A stretch of DNA of 64,000 nucleotides. Source: Symsagittifera roscoffensis (Eukaryota > Xenacoelomorpha > Acoela > Convolutidae). The notes beneath the pieces were generated by a model, which made no database searches, was not told the DNA's origin, and worked only from the letters and a program-made list of their open reading frames with translations. Below, piece by piece: positions 22,869-33,690 of this stretch. Within the stretch, counting starts at the first letter, position 1; each line of letters opens with the position of its first letter. A program made the translations under genes and the position numbers. The stretch covers positions 70,083,617-70,147,616 of the forward strand of contig NC_087063.1 in NCBI RefSeq assembly GCF_963678635.1, given 5' to 3'.

Positions 22869-23141
22869 TTATATCTGTGGGTCCTGGTAAATTAATATTA
22901 TCACTAACTTTTCTTTTTCTATTAAAGTGAATAAGTTTGTACTATATAATTGTTGTTGTGTGTTGTTTTTGATCCATGATGAGTAGGGTATTGGTTTAAA
23001 GGTAGATTTTCCTAATAGATCTACTTCGTAATGGTTAGCTTGACAATCAAAATATAATGGAAAGTGTTGTAAATTGTTGATCTGTGTTTTGTCGAGACCG
23101 GTTTTGTCGAGACCGGTTTTTACTGCATAATTGCATTCCAA
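22869..23141 (-). pseudogene. RNase H-integrase linker ORF
   Basis: A 90-codon frame between RNase H and integrase, without a named domain. It contains a fresh 15-bp tandem duplication (23,091-23,120) that repeats TGLDK. Its 5' part matches 18.9-19.08 kb in the second copy. Confidence 0.5.
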
Positions 23142-23366
23142 TATTGGTGAAGTTTTGTCTTTTGCAAGAATTTTTTTTTGTTTTGTAGTATTTCTACAGT
23201 TGATTTCCTTGTTAATGATTCAAGGGATGTGTTTCGACTAAGTGTGTTTGGCAAAGCAGGGTTTTTTCCTGCATTCCAAACTATATATATGTTTGGAAAT
23301 TTTATTGAAGTAGGTTGAAATAAGAAAACTCTATGGTTTGGGTTTGGTTTTTGTATAATAGAAAAT

Positions 23367-23600
23367 TTAAAGGTTTGTGATCTGTAAATGAAACTGTTGG
23401 GTGTTTTGATCCAAGGATTGAAAATTCATATTCTGTGAGAGTATATATATTATGGCTTTACGTTTTCTCAAAATTGAAGAGATTCTAAGCTCGGCTTGTG
23501 TAAATAGTCTTGAACTTGCTATGATAAGGTTCATTTTATTTGTACATTTGAGTGATTGTAATAGCGCTGCACCAATTCCAAAGTTTGAAGCGTCACACAT
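23367..23600 (-). pseudogene. Retroelement RNase H domain
   Basis: A 77-codon frame begins MCDASNFGIGAALLQ, the DAS..GIGA.L.Q block of Ty3/gypsy RNase H holding the first catalytic Asp. It is preceded by DPDQLFYA. It continues with SSRLFTQAELR (S..L..AE block, catalytic Glu) and an IIYIL segment. It is cut off before the last aspartates. The domain degrades RNA in RNA-DNA hybrids during cDNA synthesis. Only this first copy has it. Confidence 0.85.
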
Positions 23601-23699
23601 AGCATAAAATAGTTGATCCGGATCTGCGATCGTATTTGATAATTTTTATGTGAGGAGAAATTTTACTTCATCAAAATAGTTTCGGTTTTCTAATGTCCA

Positions 23700-24480
23700 T
23701 TCAAAATTATTTTGCTGTCTAAGAATTTCCATCTTAGAAATAATTGTATTTTACAGACATATTTGCTTAAAAATTTTAACATTCCAAAAAATTCTTGGAT
23801 TTTATTTTTAATTGATGAAGGTTGAAGTTTCAATATAGCATCTATCCGCGATTTCAATGGACTGATTGTGTTGAATTGAATAATACGTCTGAAGAATTCA
23901 ACACTTTGAGAAAAAAACTTGATTTATCTTGAGCTGCTTTCATGTTTTCTTTAAAAAAAACTGACGGTATTGATCTAATGTTTTAAACATTCCGTGTTTT
24001 GATTGTTATGGTATAAAAACGTCGTCTAGTTATGTGATAACATTCTGATTAAGACTGAGTGATTATAAAGGCTGAAAAAATTGCTGGTCCTAAGGAAATT
24101 CCACAGAATACTATATTAAATTCTTGTTGTTGGTTACCATAACAAATTGTGTTAGGCGTCGTGAATTTTCATCTTGTGGCATTTGATTATTTGCGCTGTT
24201 CATATCAGCTGTTGTGGAATGTTTTTCATTTGTATTAGTTAACTTTACCTGGATTGGTTCTATGGGCCAAATACATTTAGATTCATCGATTCGGGAATTG
24301 AGTAATCTTTTGTCTAGAACAACTTTCAGTGATTTGCCTTTAGCGAGAAGGGTTACAGTGTTTATAGAAGTAGTTTTATGTCGGCTGTTCTTCTTTATAT
24401 ACCAGTGATATAATTTCATATTGTTCCAGAATGTCTAGAAACCTATCTACCTTGTCTTGTAGATGAATTGGCACTTTACT
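23700..24480 (-). pseudogene. Retroelement reverse transcriptase
   Basis: Blocks on the minus strand run in family order. VPIHLQDKVDRFLDILEQYEI (entry region) comes first. Next are KVVLDKRLLN (block with R..LN) and TADMNSANNQMPQDENSRRLTQF, cited here in two parts: TADMNSANNQ with the first palm Asp, then SRRLTQF. LDDVFIP (YxDD box) follows with stops on both sides, and then a decayed FLGH block. The open frame covers 24,419-24,111; the rest is frameshifted. It is the most complete RT in the cluster, but inactive as written. Confidence 0.85.
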
Positions 24481-24759
24481 TGCTCGTTGCTTTTTGGATA
24501 CTGCGATTTCACAATGTAAGTGATTTAATTGTAAGTCTGAGTTTTCTGTATTAACAATACCAGGAGGATCTGATTGAGTTTCTTCTGTTGATTGTACCTG
24601 GTTGATTTGTCTTTGGTGTTTTGATGTACTAATGTTGTTGTTTTGTTGTGATTTTGTATATTGAGTGATTGATCTATAAGGTGACTAGTCTGTTTGGGTA
24701 ATTGTTCTATCGATTCCTGGAGTTATCAAGGGATTTATTGTTGTAATTGTTGTAATTTG

Positions 24760-25120
24760 GTCCATTTTTAGAGTAGTTTCGAGATCTGTTATTAGAATCA
24801 TATCGATTTCTATTGTTTGAATAATTGCAATTTGGATTATATGATGAATTCTTTGAAGAATCATTCGAATAGTATCTGTAGTGAGAGTTTGAATAGAAAC
24901 AATTTTGGTTGCAGTTTGAGTAACTGCTTCTATTTGAATTTGATCTTAAATATTTATTGCGATATCGATTGTTGTAGCTATTCGATCTGCTATATCTATT
25001 TTGCGAAAATTTTTGTGATTTTCTTCTGTCTGGAGATCTTCCGTGAAATTTATTTCTGTAAAGTGATGGTTGTCTATAGTTGTTGTAGCTGTCTGGAAGT
25101 GGTTTTTTCGAGCTAGTATC
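24760..25120 (-). pseudogene. Asn/Arg/Ser/Tyr-rich basic region of Gag
   Basis: Read on the minus strand, this stretch is a low-complexity run of N, R, S, Y and K (for example RNKYLRSNSNRSSYSN) with scattered cysteines. It lies between the capsid-like ORF and RT, where nucleocapsid is expected. No CCHC knuckle is clear. The 99-codon plus-strand frame here is its antisense shadow. Confidence 0.5.
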
Positions 25121-25592
25121 AATGTGAAAGTTTTTGCTCGGTATATTTTGGTCTTTTTTGTGTGTTGATAAAAAAAATTACTTGGTTCTCAATGTTATTG
25201 TGGTTTATTCTGATTATCCTGTTATTTTTCTCTGCATTCAACAATGCTATGTTCATATCAAAGACAGTAATTGCTTCGTTTTTTTGTAAATGATTATTTA
25301 TTTTTGAAGTTTGGGTTCTTTTACCAAAATATTTAATATTTGAGTCACTTTTTCTGCTAAGTCAGAGTCATGAACTTCATTTGTTTGTGAAGTTGTTGTC
25401 TGAATGTTGCTTACATATTTTAGTTTTTGATTTTCTGTTTCTTCTCATTTCATAGTGATTTCAGCTTGTTCTAATTTATCTACTATTTTTTGAAAATCAT
25501 ATGGGGTTCTCGAATTGAAGATGCATATGAAGCTCTCTTTTTTCTTACAATTTTACTCTTTGATGTTGTTTATTTCTAGAGTCGAAAATTTT
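25121..25592 (-). other. Gag remainder, no open frame
   Basis: Stops in all frames. By position this was the C-terminal part of capsid. Confidence 0.4.
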
Positions 25593-26020
25593 TCAGAATA
25601 CTTGTGTAAATTGTTTCCAGTCTGATTTGACATCTATAGGTAAAATTGAAAACCACTTTTGGGCTGAGCCATCAATTGTCGTTTGGATTAGAGCTGTATG
25701 TCTATGTATCCATTTTTGATGGAGTGGTGTGTTTATTGGTTCAGGTCCTATATATATAGTTAAATTAGCTTTGACTGCGTTTAAATAGACAGACTGAGCA
25801 TTCAAGGTCTGTTCCTGTGAATACCATTAATGGTTTGTTTGACGATATAGATGATCCAACCATAAGGTATGGTTTCAAATTCATTTTGTTCTATTTCTGT
25901 TGTATTTGGTATTTGAGAAAAATTTGTAACTTGATTCTTTGTGATTTCATGTTGTTGTAGATAATACGGTAATGGAATTCCATTTTGCATTTGATTTGGT
26001 TGGTAATTTTTTGTAGTCAT
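25593..26020 (-). pseudogene. Gag capsid-like ORFs
   Basis: Two minus-strand frames overlap by four bases (26,020-25,802 and 25,805-25,593). The second holds GSAQKWFSILPIDV followed by W..F...F. This is the A..WF..L......W..F pattern of Ty3/gypsy Gag capsid. The first is Asn/Gln-rich with IPYGWIIYI. They are probably one gag frame broken by a shift. Capsid forms the particle that carries element RNA. Confidence 0.65.
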
Positions 26021-27167
26021 AGGATTTTGTGGTTGGAAATTTTTATTGTTCGATGCTGAATTTTATTTTGGAGGAAGGGGTTGTGTTGATTGTCGCGTTT
26101 GACCATTTCGTGTATAAGGTTCAAAAATTGATAAATAGGGTCTGGTTTATCAAATTTTAGTAGTTTTTTGGAGGATGGTTATGAAATAGCTGTTAATTTC
26201 GATTGAACTAGTCTTCATCTCTTAAATAGTGTTGTTGATTTCTCGTGAAATATTTATTGGTTTTGTTTTTATTTTATTGAAAAAATGGAAAGTTTTCACT
26301 ATGATCTGTTGTAGTTCGTTGCTGATCGTTACAGAAAACTGAGTAGGGTGCGTGTTGTGGTATCTGTTGGTTGTAACATTGTTCTTGTAGCTAATTTTGA
26401 CTGCTTATATAGGAGGGCTTTGTCATTTGTTTTTTTGCAAAAAAAATCGTACTCATGATCTGAAATTTTTTTTTCTATTTGAATGTTTTTGTTTATTTGT
26501 TTGTCGTGGATTTGTTAATGTTCTATACGTTCGATAATCCATTTGTGAACAATAGATGGTTTTGCTGTTGGTTGGATAGTTTTCTGTAGGAATGGAGTAT
26601 TTTTATTATGTGACGTTGTGAGTGTAGGATGGATGAGAGAAACGCTTTGTTGTGTTATTGTAGGCCATGTTTCAACTATTTCTCGTTGACAAAATGTGAT
26701 AGGGTTAGAGTATTTTGTTGTGAAAGGTTTCTTGTTCCATTAAGTGTTTCTTGTGTGTTAATGACTGTGGAATTTAAACTATTTTTTTCTGTTCTATCAG
26801 TGAACATTGCATTATTGTTTAAGGGTGTTGCATCAATAGTAAGTGGAATAATTGTTACATTGTCTTTATGTACAGAAATAGTTTTGATTGCTGCACTTGA
26901 TAGATCGGTTGTAATATTAAGAAATGAGGAATGAGACCATTCGACGTCTCAATTATATTTGGTTTGATCGGCTGGTATGGTTTCATCGTTTGAATTTTGT
27001 AGTCGAAAACATTGTCTTGATATTGAAATGAAATCTATAAAAAGAACAAAATAATCGATTATAAACACTGCTAATATTCGTTGTAAATCTTGTTCCACAT
27101 TTTGCGATATGTCGGTATTAGTGAGGTTTTCAAGGATTGTATCTAAGAATTTTGAAAAATATAAATT
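26021..27167 (-). other. Gag-upstream region with decayed frames
   Basis: Minus-strand frames are Gln/Asn/Thr-rich with many stops. The plus-strand frame at 26,629-26,934 (101 codons) shows no domain and is taken as antisense. Confidence 0.4.
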
Positions 27168-27413
27168 TCATGTCTTACAGTTGAGTGTCGCGAAGTTTGA
27201 AGTGGTGAAACGTTTTGTATTTCTTTTAATTCTATATAGATACATAACTATAAATAATAGGGAAAACATCGTTTGTAATCCTTGAGTTTGCTCTTTGTGA
27301 GTTTGATGTTGTACATTTTTTATGTACTCTGTAAAGACTTTTAAAAATTCTATATCTATGTCATCTGTTTTTATTGTGTGACTTTTGGCTCGGTTGCGTT
27401 GGTATCTTTTCAA
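27168..27413 (-). pseudogene. Small retroelement ORF, unknown
   Basis: 81 codons, basic N-terminus (KRYQRNRAK) and one hydrophobic segment (SLLFIVMYLY, about residues 52-61). No family recognised. It lies upstream of capsid and is probably part of the original gag frame. Confidence 0.35.
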
Positions 27414-27853
27414 TTATGAATATTCCGAGGTACGAGGTTTTATTAAATTTGCTTTAAAAATAGTGATCAAGACTTTGTCTTTCAATACTTATTTCGAGAA
27501 ATTCCTGTTTACATGGGCTATTTCCTTGTTCGAATAAATTCACAATTAAGTTGTGACACAGTTGTACTTGTCCTCAAGCGCGTTCACTTTGTGGATGAAT
27601 AGCAATGGGAATTATTGGATCATCTTTGAAATTTTTGTCGTAATCGATAATTTTTTGTATCTTAGAACTGCTGATGTGTAACTTTCAATGTGTATTGTTT
27701 GCTGATTCTAATTGTATGGACTAACCGGTTTATTAAAATATGATTTTTTAATTCCGCGTTTGCCTTTAATTGATGATGGTGATGTAGATTTTGGGTAAGA
27801 AAATAGTTTTGTTGATCTATTGGAGTATTTTTATCTATGGAACCTTTTAGATT

Positions 27854-28072
27854 CTAAAGTTCTTGTTTTGTTGTTGTTTCTGGTTCTGCAACTGCTTTTT
27901 TAATAATTCGCTTTTGTTTTATTATAATTGTCTCGTTTCGTGTTTGTCTTTTTGATCTAATAAATCCTATTGTTTGTTTGTGCGGTGTGACTACAAGATC
28001 ATATCTTTCATTTCTAATTAAACAATTGTGTAATATAATTCTTTGTTTACTGCCTAAATTATCTCTTGACAT
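27854..28072 (-). pseudogene. Small basic retroelement ORF, unknown
   Basis: 72 codons, rich in Arg, Lys and Thr. It contains RNERYDLVVTPHKQ and ends in an acidic-Thr tail. No domain was recognised. By position it belongs to the 5' half of the retroelement. A single-Met start is visible at 28,072. Confidence 0.35.
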
Positions 28073-29071
28073 AAGGCTTAGGATGATGGATGCAATACTT
28101 GGAGGTTAGAGTTTTTATGTCTTAAGCTGTTAGTTCTTACGGTTTTGGTGTGGTTATTTTAACTTGGGGCATAAATTTTTGTGGTTGACGGGTTGGAGAG
28201 AGAGTATATCAATTCGGTTAGAATGATTTGATACTTTCTCGTGACTAGGTTTTAATATAAGATGAACTTACTTAATCGTGATCAAAGATTCGAGAATAGT
28301 TAATCAACCCTCAAGGTTCAGGTATAATTAGAACACAAGTAGATCGTTAGATATTATTTTAGAACTTACTAGATTTTCAACGTTTAAGCCTGGGTCATCT
28401 AAGAGGAATGGCTCAAGTGAAGGATGAGTAATCGAAGTTTTTCACTGTTTATCCTAATTAAATTGATTACTTTTTCAAAAATTTCTATTTGTTTTGGGTC
28501 TTTTATAAGGGTTGGAGAGTGAATTGACGTTTGAGGTTGTTTTATTATAAGGTGGGGAGAACAAATTTGTTCTGTTTGATCAAAGGGAGGCCTTGATGAT
28601 CAGATAATTTAAAAGAAATAAAATGAATTTTTAGTTAAGTTTAAGATCCAAGGGAAGACTTCATGATCTGTTTTTGAGTGGAAAGTGATTTATTAAAAAG
28701 CAAGGATAAGCCTTGATTGGTTTCAAATTAACTGATGTTAGTTTCTTTCGAATAATTCTGGTTATGATTTAGGTGATGAAGCTGGGATGAGGAAAGAAAA
28801 GATTTCTTGAGAAGCAACAAATTTGTGATTAATTTTGTAGAAGTAACGATAAAACTTTCTACTGACTAAATTTTGTAGTTTTATATTTAATAAATTATTT
28901 ATTTTTCAAAAGTTCTCAAATTATTTAGCGCAGATTTGGAAAAGAAACGACTTGTGCAACTTCTTATTAGTCACTATTAAAGTAAATAATAGGCTATAAA
29001 GCATCAAGTAATTTTTTAGAGAGATATTTAATTAATATTCATGTTAAAAAATGAAAATCTAAATTTGCTGC
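28073..29071 (-). other. Retroelement leader or intron-like spacer
   Basis: No open frame of note on either strand. It separates the 45-codon ORF at 29.2 kb from the first gag-like frames. Confidence 0.4.
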
Positions 29072-29209
29072 TTAAAGTATTCTGAAGACAAATACTTTTT
29101 GCGGGCTTTGTCGTACAATCATGTAGTAGATCGGTCCGCCATTTGATTGTTGTTCACGCCGTGATCTCGGTCTTTGTGCAATACCTGGTATTTCTTTTTT
29201 TTTAGACAT
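29072..29209 (-). CDS. 45-codon ORF just inside the putative 5' LTR
   Basis: An ATG at 29,209 opens a frame of 45 codons ending TAA at 29,072: MSKKKEIPGIAQRPRSRR at the start, a GGPIYYMIVRQSP middle and VFVFRIL end. Its composition is more protein-like than that of its surroundings (CGA, CGG, GGC, CCG codons in AT-rich DNA). It is the first frame after the putative primer-binding site. It may be a gag leader or a spliced 5' exon. No family recognised. Confidence 0.45.
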   Translation of the reverse strand: MSKKKEIPGIAQRPRSRREQQSNGGPIYYMIVRQSPQKVFVFRIL

Positions 29210-29316
29210 AGAGACATTTCTTTTAAATTGTCTATTTCATCTAATTTTTTGCAATTTTTCAATTGTCTAATGCTAATTCTACTTATCAAAATTTAGGTTA
29301 GTTAAGGTCTTGTTCG

Positions 29317-29334
29317 AGACTTTTGGTCGCACCA
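29317..29334 (-). promoter_or_regulatory. Putative primer-binding site of the retroelement
   Basis: On the minus strand TGGTGCGACC starts at 29,334, exactly two bases after a CA (29,338-29,337) that would end an LTR. TGG pairs with the universal CCA end of tRNA, and the two-base offset is usual for LTR elements. A CTCGAAC further on resembles the complement of a tRNA T-loop. The tRNA species is not assigned. Confidence 0.5.
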
Positions 29335-29336
29335 GA

Positions 29337-29750
29337 TGAGAATTGTACGTGAAACTGTACTCACAAAGTATTTTCAGATAAGGTACACCGTCTGTTCGTC
29401 ACACTATCTTTTTTTCGGCCGGATAGATTCGTGCAATTTCTTTGTCTAATACCAATCATAATCTTACTCTCATATCTCCTAGTCTCAATAGATCTAGTGT
29501 ACACTGGTGTTTACGAGTTAGTTCTTGGAGTTCATCCAGAAGGAGAACGACCGTAGTCTAAGATTTGTTCAAATTGTTCTGGTGCTTAAACTACAAGTAG
29601 TTTCAGCATTTACAAATAAGTGTCAAGGTTAGTGATGGAATATGATTGGTTAGTTAGTAATAATTTATAGAGATTATTTTATCAATAAAATAATTGGTTT
29701 ATAAATACTAGTTTAGAACTGGTTCCACAGCATCATACTGTCAAGGAATA
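29337..29750 (-). repeat. Putative 5' LTR (right boundary uncertain)
   Basis: Inferred from the primer-binding site. A TATA-like CTATAAAT lies on the minus strand at 29,670-29,663, about 330 bases before the proposed LTR end. No second copy was found in the window, so the LTR is unconfirmed. A 30-base block at 29,480-29,510 has a diverged inverse match at 58,408-58,440. Confidence 0.35.
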
Positions 29751-30452
29751 AAAAGCTTAACAACTTTTAGCTGCTCAAAATTTTTTTCTAAAATTGAGTA
29801 CCACTTCGTAAAATTCTAATCCAATTAGGTTGCTTAGCAATGATTTTCTGCTCGAGTATAGCAACCTGAAGCAGAATATTGTTTAGCTAGACGCTTTAAA
29901 ACCTTTTTTGCCGTTACTAAGAATTGAACGATTTTTTTGCAAATTATTAGCATAACTTTGTTTCATAGTATTGCTATCTTTTTAATCAATATTTAGCGTC
30001 CTGCTTTTCTCTTGATGTTATAGAGGTTTCAATGTTCTGAGACATTTTGATAGAGCATTTATATACAAAAAGGAGTTTAAACTATCCTTATATTTACATC
30101 AGTGATTGGCTTTAACTTCCGCAAAACAACTTCTGTGTCTAATCAAACAGACCAACCCAACCATAATAAAGTAGCTTATGTTTTGGTAGCCAGCACACTC
30201 TCCGCTCTAAGAGGACCTTTGAAAAATCATCCACCCAAAATTTGAATTTAGATTATAAACGCTTACGGCTGCGTGTATATGGTATTCGACTCTTTTTGGC
30301 TGAAACTTCCAGCTTAGAACCAACTGAGAAAAATTACCTTCATTTAAAATTATTAGAGATATGATAAAAATTTCTTTTTTAATTGGTTTCTCAAGCAGGT
30401 CAAACAGTATTTTAAATAACGTCCTAGGCAGTTTCAACATCTTTCAACTGGA
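29751..30452. other. DNA between retroelement and protease gene
   Basis: No recognised gene. A 77-codon minus-strand frame (30,440-30,207) has no domain. If exon 5 uses its GT donor, a final short exon of the protease should lie in or below this stretch. I could not pick one out. Confidence 0.4.
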
Positions 30453-30581
30453 TCAAATTTTGTCTCTTTCAAGAGTAAAAAAAGTGAATACTTTACCAAT
30501 CTCGCGCTGTATTTCATCCCAGTAGTAGGAAACTCGCTCAAAAGCTTTACTTCTCACGCAGGCGTTTTCTCCTTCTTTGTC
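30453..30581 (-). CDS. S1 serine protease, exon 5 (C-terminal)
   Basis: A clean acceptor TTTCAG precedes GACAAAG at 30,581. The frame is phase 0, matching the phase-0 end of exon 4. It encodes DKEGENACVRSKAFERVSY followed by YWDEIQREIG. This is the C-terminal part of a chymotrypsin-fold protease: a Cys equivalent to C220 (partner of C191) and the V..Y..W...I pattern of the last helix. At 30,497 a GGTAAAG donor would allow splicing after 85 bases. Alternatively the frame reads on to a stop at 30,453, adding about 14 residues. The acceptor is shared with the adjacent minisatellite. Confidence 0.75.
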   Translation of the reverse strand, partial: DKEGENACVRSKAFERVSYYWDEIQREIGKVFTFFTLERDKI

Positions 30582-33500
30582 CTGAAATGAACAAAGCTTG
30601 CAACTTTTAAAGGAACAGTTTTTATGTTTTCGTTTTTTGCTCTCTTGTCCTGAAAGGAACAAAGCTTACACGTTTTGTCAGCAACATTTTTTTTATGTTT
30701 TCATTTTTGATCCCTCGTCCTGAAATGAATAAAGCTTACAAGTTTAGTCAGAAATTATTTCTATGTTTTTGTTTTTTGATCCCTTGTTCTCAAATGAACA
30801 GAGCTCACAGCTTTTGTAAGAAATATTTTTGTAGGCTTTCTTTTTTGATTCCTTATCCTGAAATGAACTAAGCTTTTGTCAAGATATTTTTTCATGTTTT
30901 CGTTTTTTTAATCATTTGTCCTGAAAAAAAACAAAGCTTACAACTTTTGTCAGAAATTGTTTTCTTGTTTTTGCTTTTTGATCACTTGTGGTAAATTGAA
31001 CAAAGCTTACAACTTTTAGCAGAAATATCTACTGTTTTAGTTTTTTCATAACTTGTTCTGAAATGAACAAAGCTTACAACGTTTGTCAGAATTAGTTTTT
31101 ATGTTTTCGTTTTTTTTTCAGCACTTGTCCTTAAAAGAACAAAGCTTACAAATTTTGTCCAAATTAATTTTTATGGGTTAGGTTTTTACTCTCTTGTCCT
31201 GAAATGAACAGAGCCCACAACTTTTGTCAGAAATATTTTTTGTAAGTTTTAGTTTTTTGATCCCTTATCCTGATATGAACTCAGCCCACATCTTTTTTCA
31301 ACAAAACTTTTCATGTTTTCGTTTTTTCTAATCATTTGTCCTGAAATACACAATGCATATAACTTTTGTCAGAAATACTTTTCATATATTCGTGTTTTGA
31401 TCCCTTCTCCTGAGAAGATCAAAGCTTACAATTTTGTTAAATAGTTTTTATGTTTTCGTTTTTTGATCTGCTGACCTAATAATGAACAAAACTTACAGTT
31501 TTTGCCAGAACATTTTTTTATGTTTTAAGTTTTTGATGTCTTGTTTTAAATGAACAAAGCTTCCAAGTATTTTCTGAGAAAAAATTTTCATTTTTATCTG
31601 TTGTCCTGAGATGCAAAAAGCTTACAACTTTTGTCGGAAATAAGTTTTAGGTATTCTGTTTCTAATCTCTAGTCCTGAAATGAACAAAGCTTACAAGCTT
31701 TGTCAGAAATATATTTTTTTGTTTTTGTTTTTGATCCGTTGTTTTGAAGCGAACAAACTCCACAGTTTTTGTCAAAATAACACTACATGTTTTCACTATT
31801 TAATGACTTGTTGTAAAAAAATCAAAGCTTACAATTTTTGACAGAAGTAGCTTTTATGTTTACGTTTTTTGATCTCTTGTCCTGAGATGAACAAATCTTA
31901 TAACTTTTGTCCGAGTTATTTTCTATATAATAGGTTTTTGCTCTCTTGTCCTGAAATGAACAAAGCTTACAAGTTTACTCAGAAATAATTTGTATATTTT
32001 CGTTTCTTGATCCCTTGTTCAGAAATGAACAGAGCCCATAGCTTTTGTCGAAAATGCTTTTGTATGTTTTCATTTTTTGATTCCTTATCCTGAATTGATA
32101 TTGATCTCAGCCCACAGCTAGCTTTTGTCAACAAAAGTTTTCATTGTTTCGTATTTTTACTTATTTGTACTGAAAAAAAAAACAAAAAAAAGACAAAAAA
32201 AACAAAGTTTTGTCAGAGTCATTTTTTCAAATTTTCGTTTTTTGATCCCTTGCCCTAAATTGAACAACGCCTACAATTTGTAGCAGAAATATCTTCTATG
32301 TTTTCGTTTTTTATCATTTTACCTCAAAGTAACAAAGCTTACAACGTTTGTCAGAAATAGTTTTTACGTTTTGGTTTTTTCCATCACTTGTCCTGAAATT
32401 AACAAAGCTTACAACTTTTGTTAAGAACCTTTTTTCATGTTTTCATTCTTTGATCCCTTGTCCTAAAATGAGCAGAGCCCAAAGTTTTTGTCACAATTTT
32501 TATCCTGAAATGAACTAAGCCCACAGCTTTGTCAACTAAATTTTTCATGTTTTGGTTTTTTTAATCATTTGTCCTGAAATAAACAAAGCTTACAAGCTTT
32601 GTCAATTTTTTTTCTTTTTTTATCTCTTGACCTGAATTGAACATAACTTACTACTTTTGTCAGAACTTTTTTATTTTTAGTTTTTTGATCTCATGTCCTA
32701 AATAAACAAAGCTTTCAAATGTTTCCAGAGAGAATTTTTATATTTTCAATTTTTATATGTTGTCCTGAGAAGACTACAGCTTACAATTTTGTCAGAATTT
32801 TTTTTAAGTATTTGTTTTTTAGTCTATTGTCCTGAAATGAACAAAGATGACAAGTTTTGCAAGAAATTTTTTCTATTGTTTTTGTTTTTGATCAGTTGTT
32901 CTGAAATGAACAAAATCCAAGGCTTTTGTCAAAAATACTTCTCAAGTTTTCATTATTTGATACTTGTTCTAAATAAACAAAGCTTACAACTTTTGCCAGA
33001 AATATTTTTCGTTTTTGATCCCTTGTCCTAAAACGAGCAGAGCCCACAGCTTTTGTCAGAAATATTTTTGTATGTTTTCCTTTTTTGATCCTTTATCCTG
33101 AAATGAACTAAGCCCACAGCTTTGTCAACTAAATTTTTCATGTTTTGATTTTTTAATCATTTGTCCTGAAATAAACAAAGCTTACAAGTTTTGTCAATTT
33201 TTTTTTTCGTTGTTTTTATCTCTTGACCTGAATTGAACATAACTTACTACTTTTGTCAGAACTTTTTTTATGTTTTAGTTTTTTAATCTCTTGTCCTAAA
33301 TAAACAAAGCTTCCAAGTGTTTTCAGAAAGATTTTTTATATTTTCAATTTTTATTTGTTGTCCTGAGATGAATAAAGCTTACAATTTGAGTCAGAAACTT
33401 TTTTTAGCTATTTGGTTTTTAGTCTCTTGTCCTGAAATGAACAAAATTTACAAGTTTTGCCAGATATTTTTTCTCATATTTTTGCTTTGATTTGTTGTTC

Positions 33501-33690
33501 TGAATTGAACAAAGCCCACAGCTTTTGTCAAAAATACTTCTCATATTTTCATTATTTGATCACTTGTTCTAAATAAACAAAACTTACAAGTTTTGAAAGA
33601 ATTTTTTTTCATGTTTTGCTTTTCGATCACCTGTGATGAATTGAAAAAAAAGCGTACAACTTTTATCAGAAGTTTTTTTAAATCTTTTTC
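30582..33690 (-). repeat. Minisatellite of about 46 units in the last intron
   Basis: Units of about 67-70 bp run from the exon 5 acceptor to about 33,690. Read on the gene strand, a typical unit has CTGAC (branch-point consensus), 28 bases later a TTTCAG acceptor preceded by GCTTTGTTCA, then GACAA. This is the same border as exon 5. On the plus strand the unit shows 'cctgaaatgaacaaagctt' and 'cttttgtcagaa'. Units vary by point changes and small indels. A nine-unit block near 32,470-33,037 repeats at 33,037-33,640, a higher-order repeat of about 570-600 bp. Confidence 0.9.

Larger units (their letters stand above)
11821..29750 (-). mobile_element. Compound Ty3/gypsy element with envelope gene
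   Basis: Read on the minus strand from 29.75 kb down, the order is: putative LTR end and primer-binding site, small ORF, Gag-like ORFs, basic Asn/Arg/Ser-rich region, RT, RNase H, integrase, basic tail, proline-rich ORF. A second partial set follows (RT piece, integrase, basic tail, proline-rich ORF) and then a broken envelope gene. This gag-pol-env order is that of env-bearing Ty3/gypsy elements (errantivirus-like). Stops and frameshifts disable most frames. The second set begins at about 19,310 within RT. Its junction with the end of the first set falls on a short shared 'ggct(g)aaaaatt', consistent with unequal or microhomology-mediated tandem duplication. Confidence 0.8.

Noticed and set aside
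24817-25116. Cys/Tyr-rich secreted peptide on the plus strand
   Set aside because: It is the antisense of the Asn/Arg/Ser-rich Gag region. The minus strand fits the element order.
29310-29336. Plus-strand tRNA 3' end (ends in ACCA with a GTTCGAG loop)
   Set aside because: The T-stem does not pair in the usual five-plus-seven form and no anticodon arm or acceptor partner is upstream. A primer-binding site on the other strand explains it better.
30582-33690. CRISPR-like array of regular repeats
   Set aside because: Repeats are contiguous and degenerate, with no unique spacers and no cas genes, and the genome is animal. It is a minisatellite.
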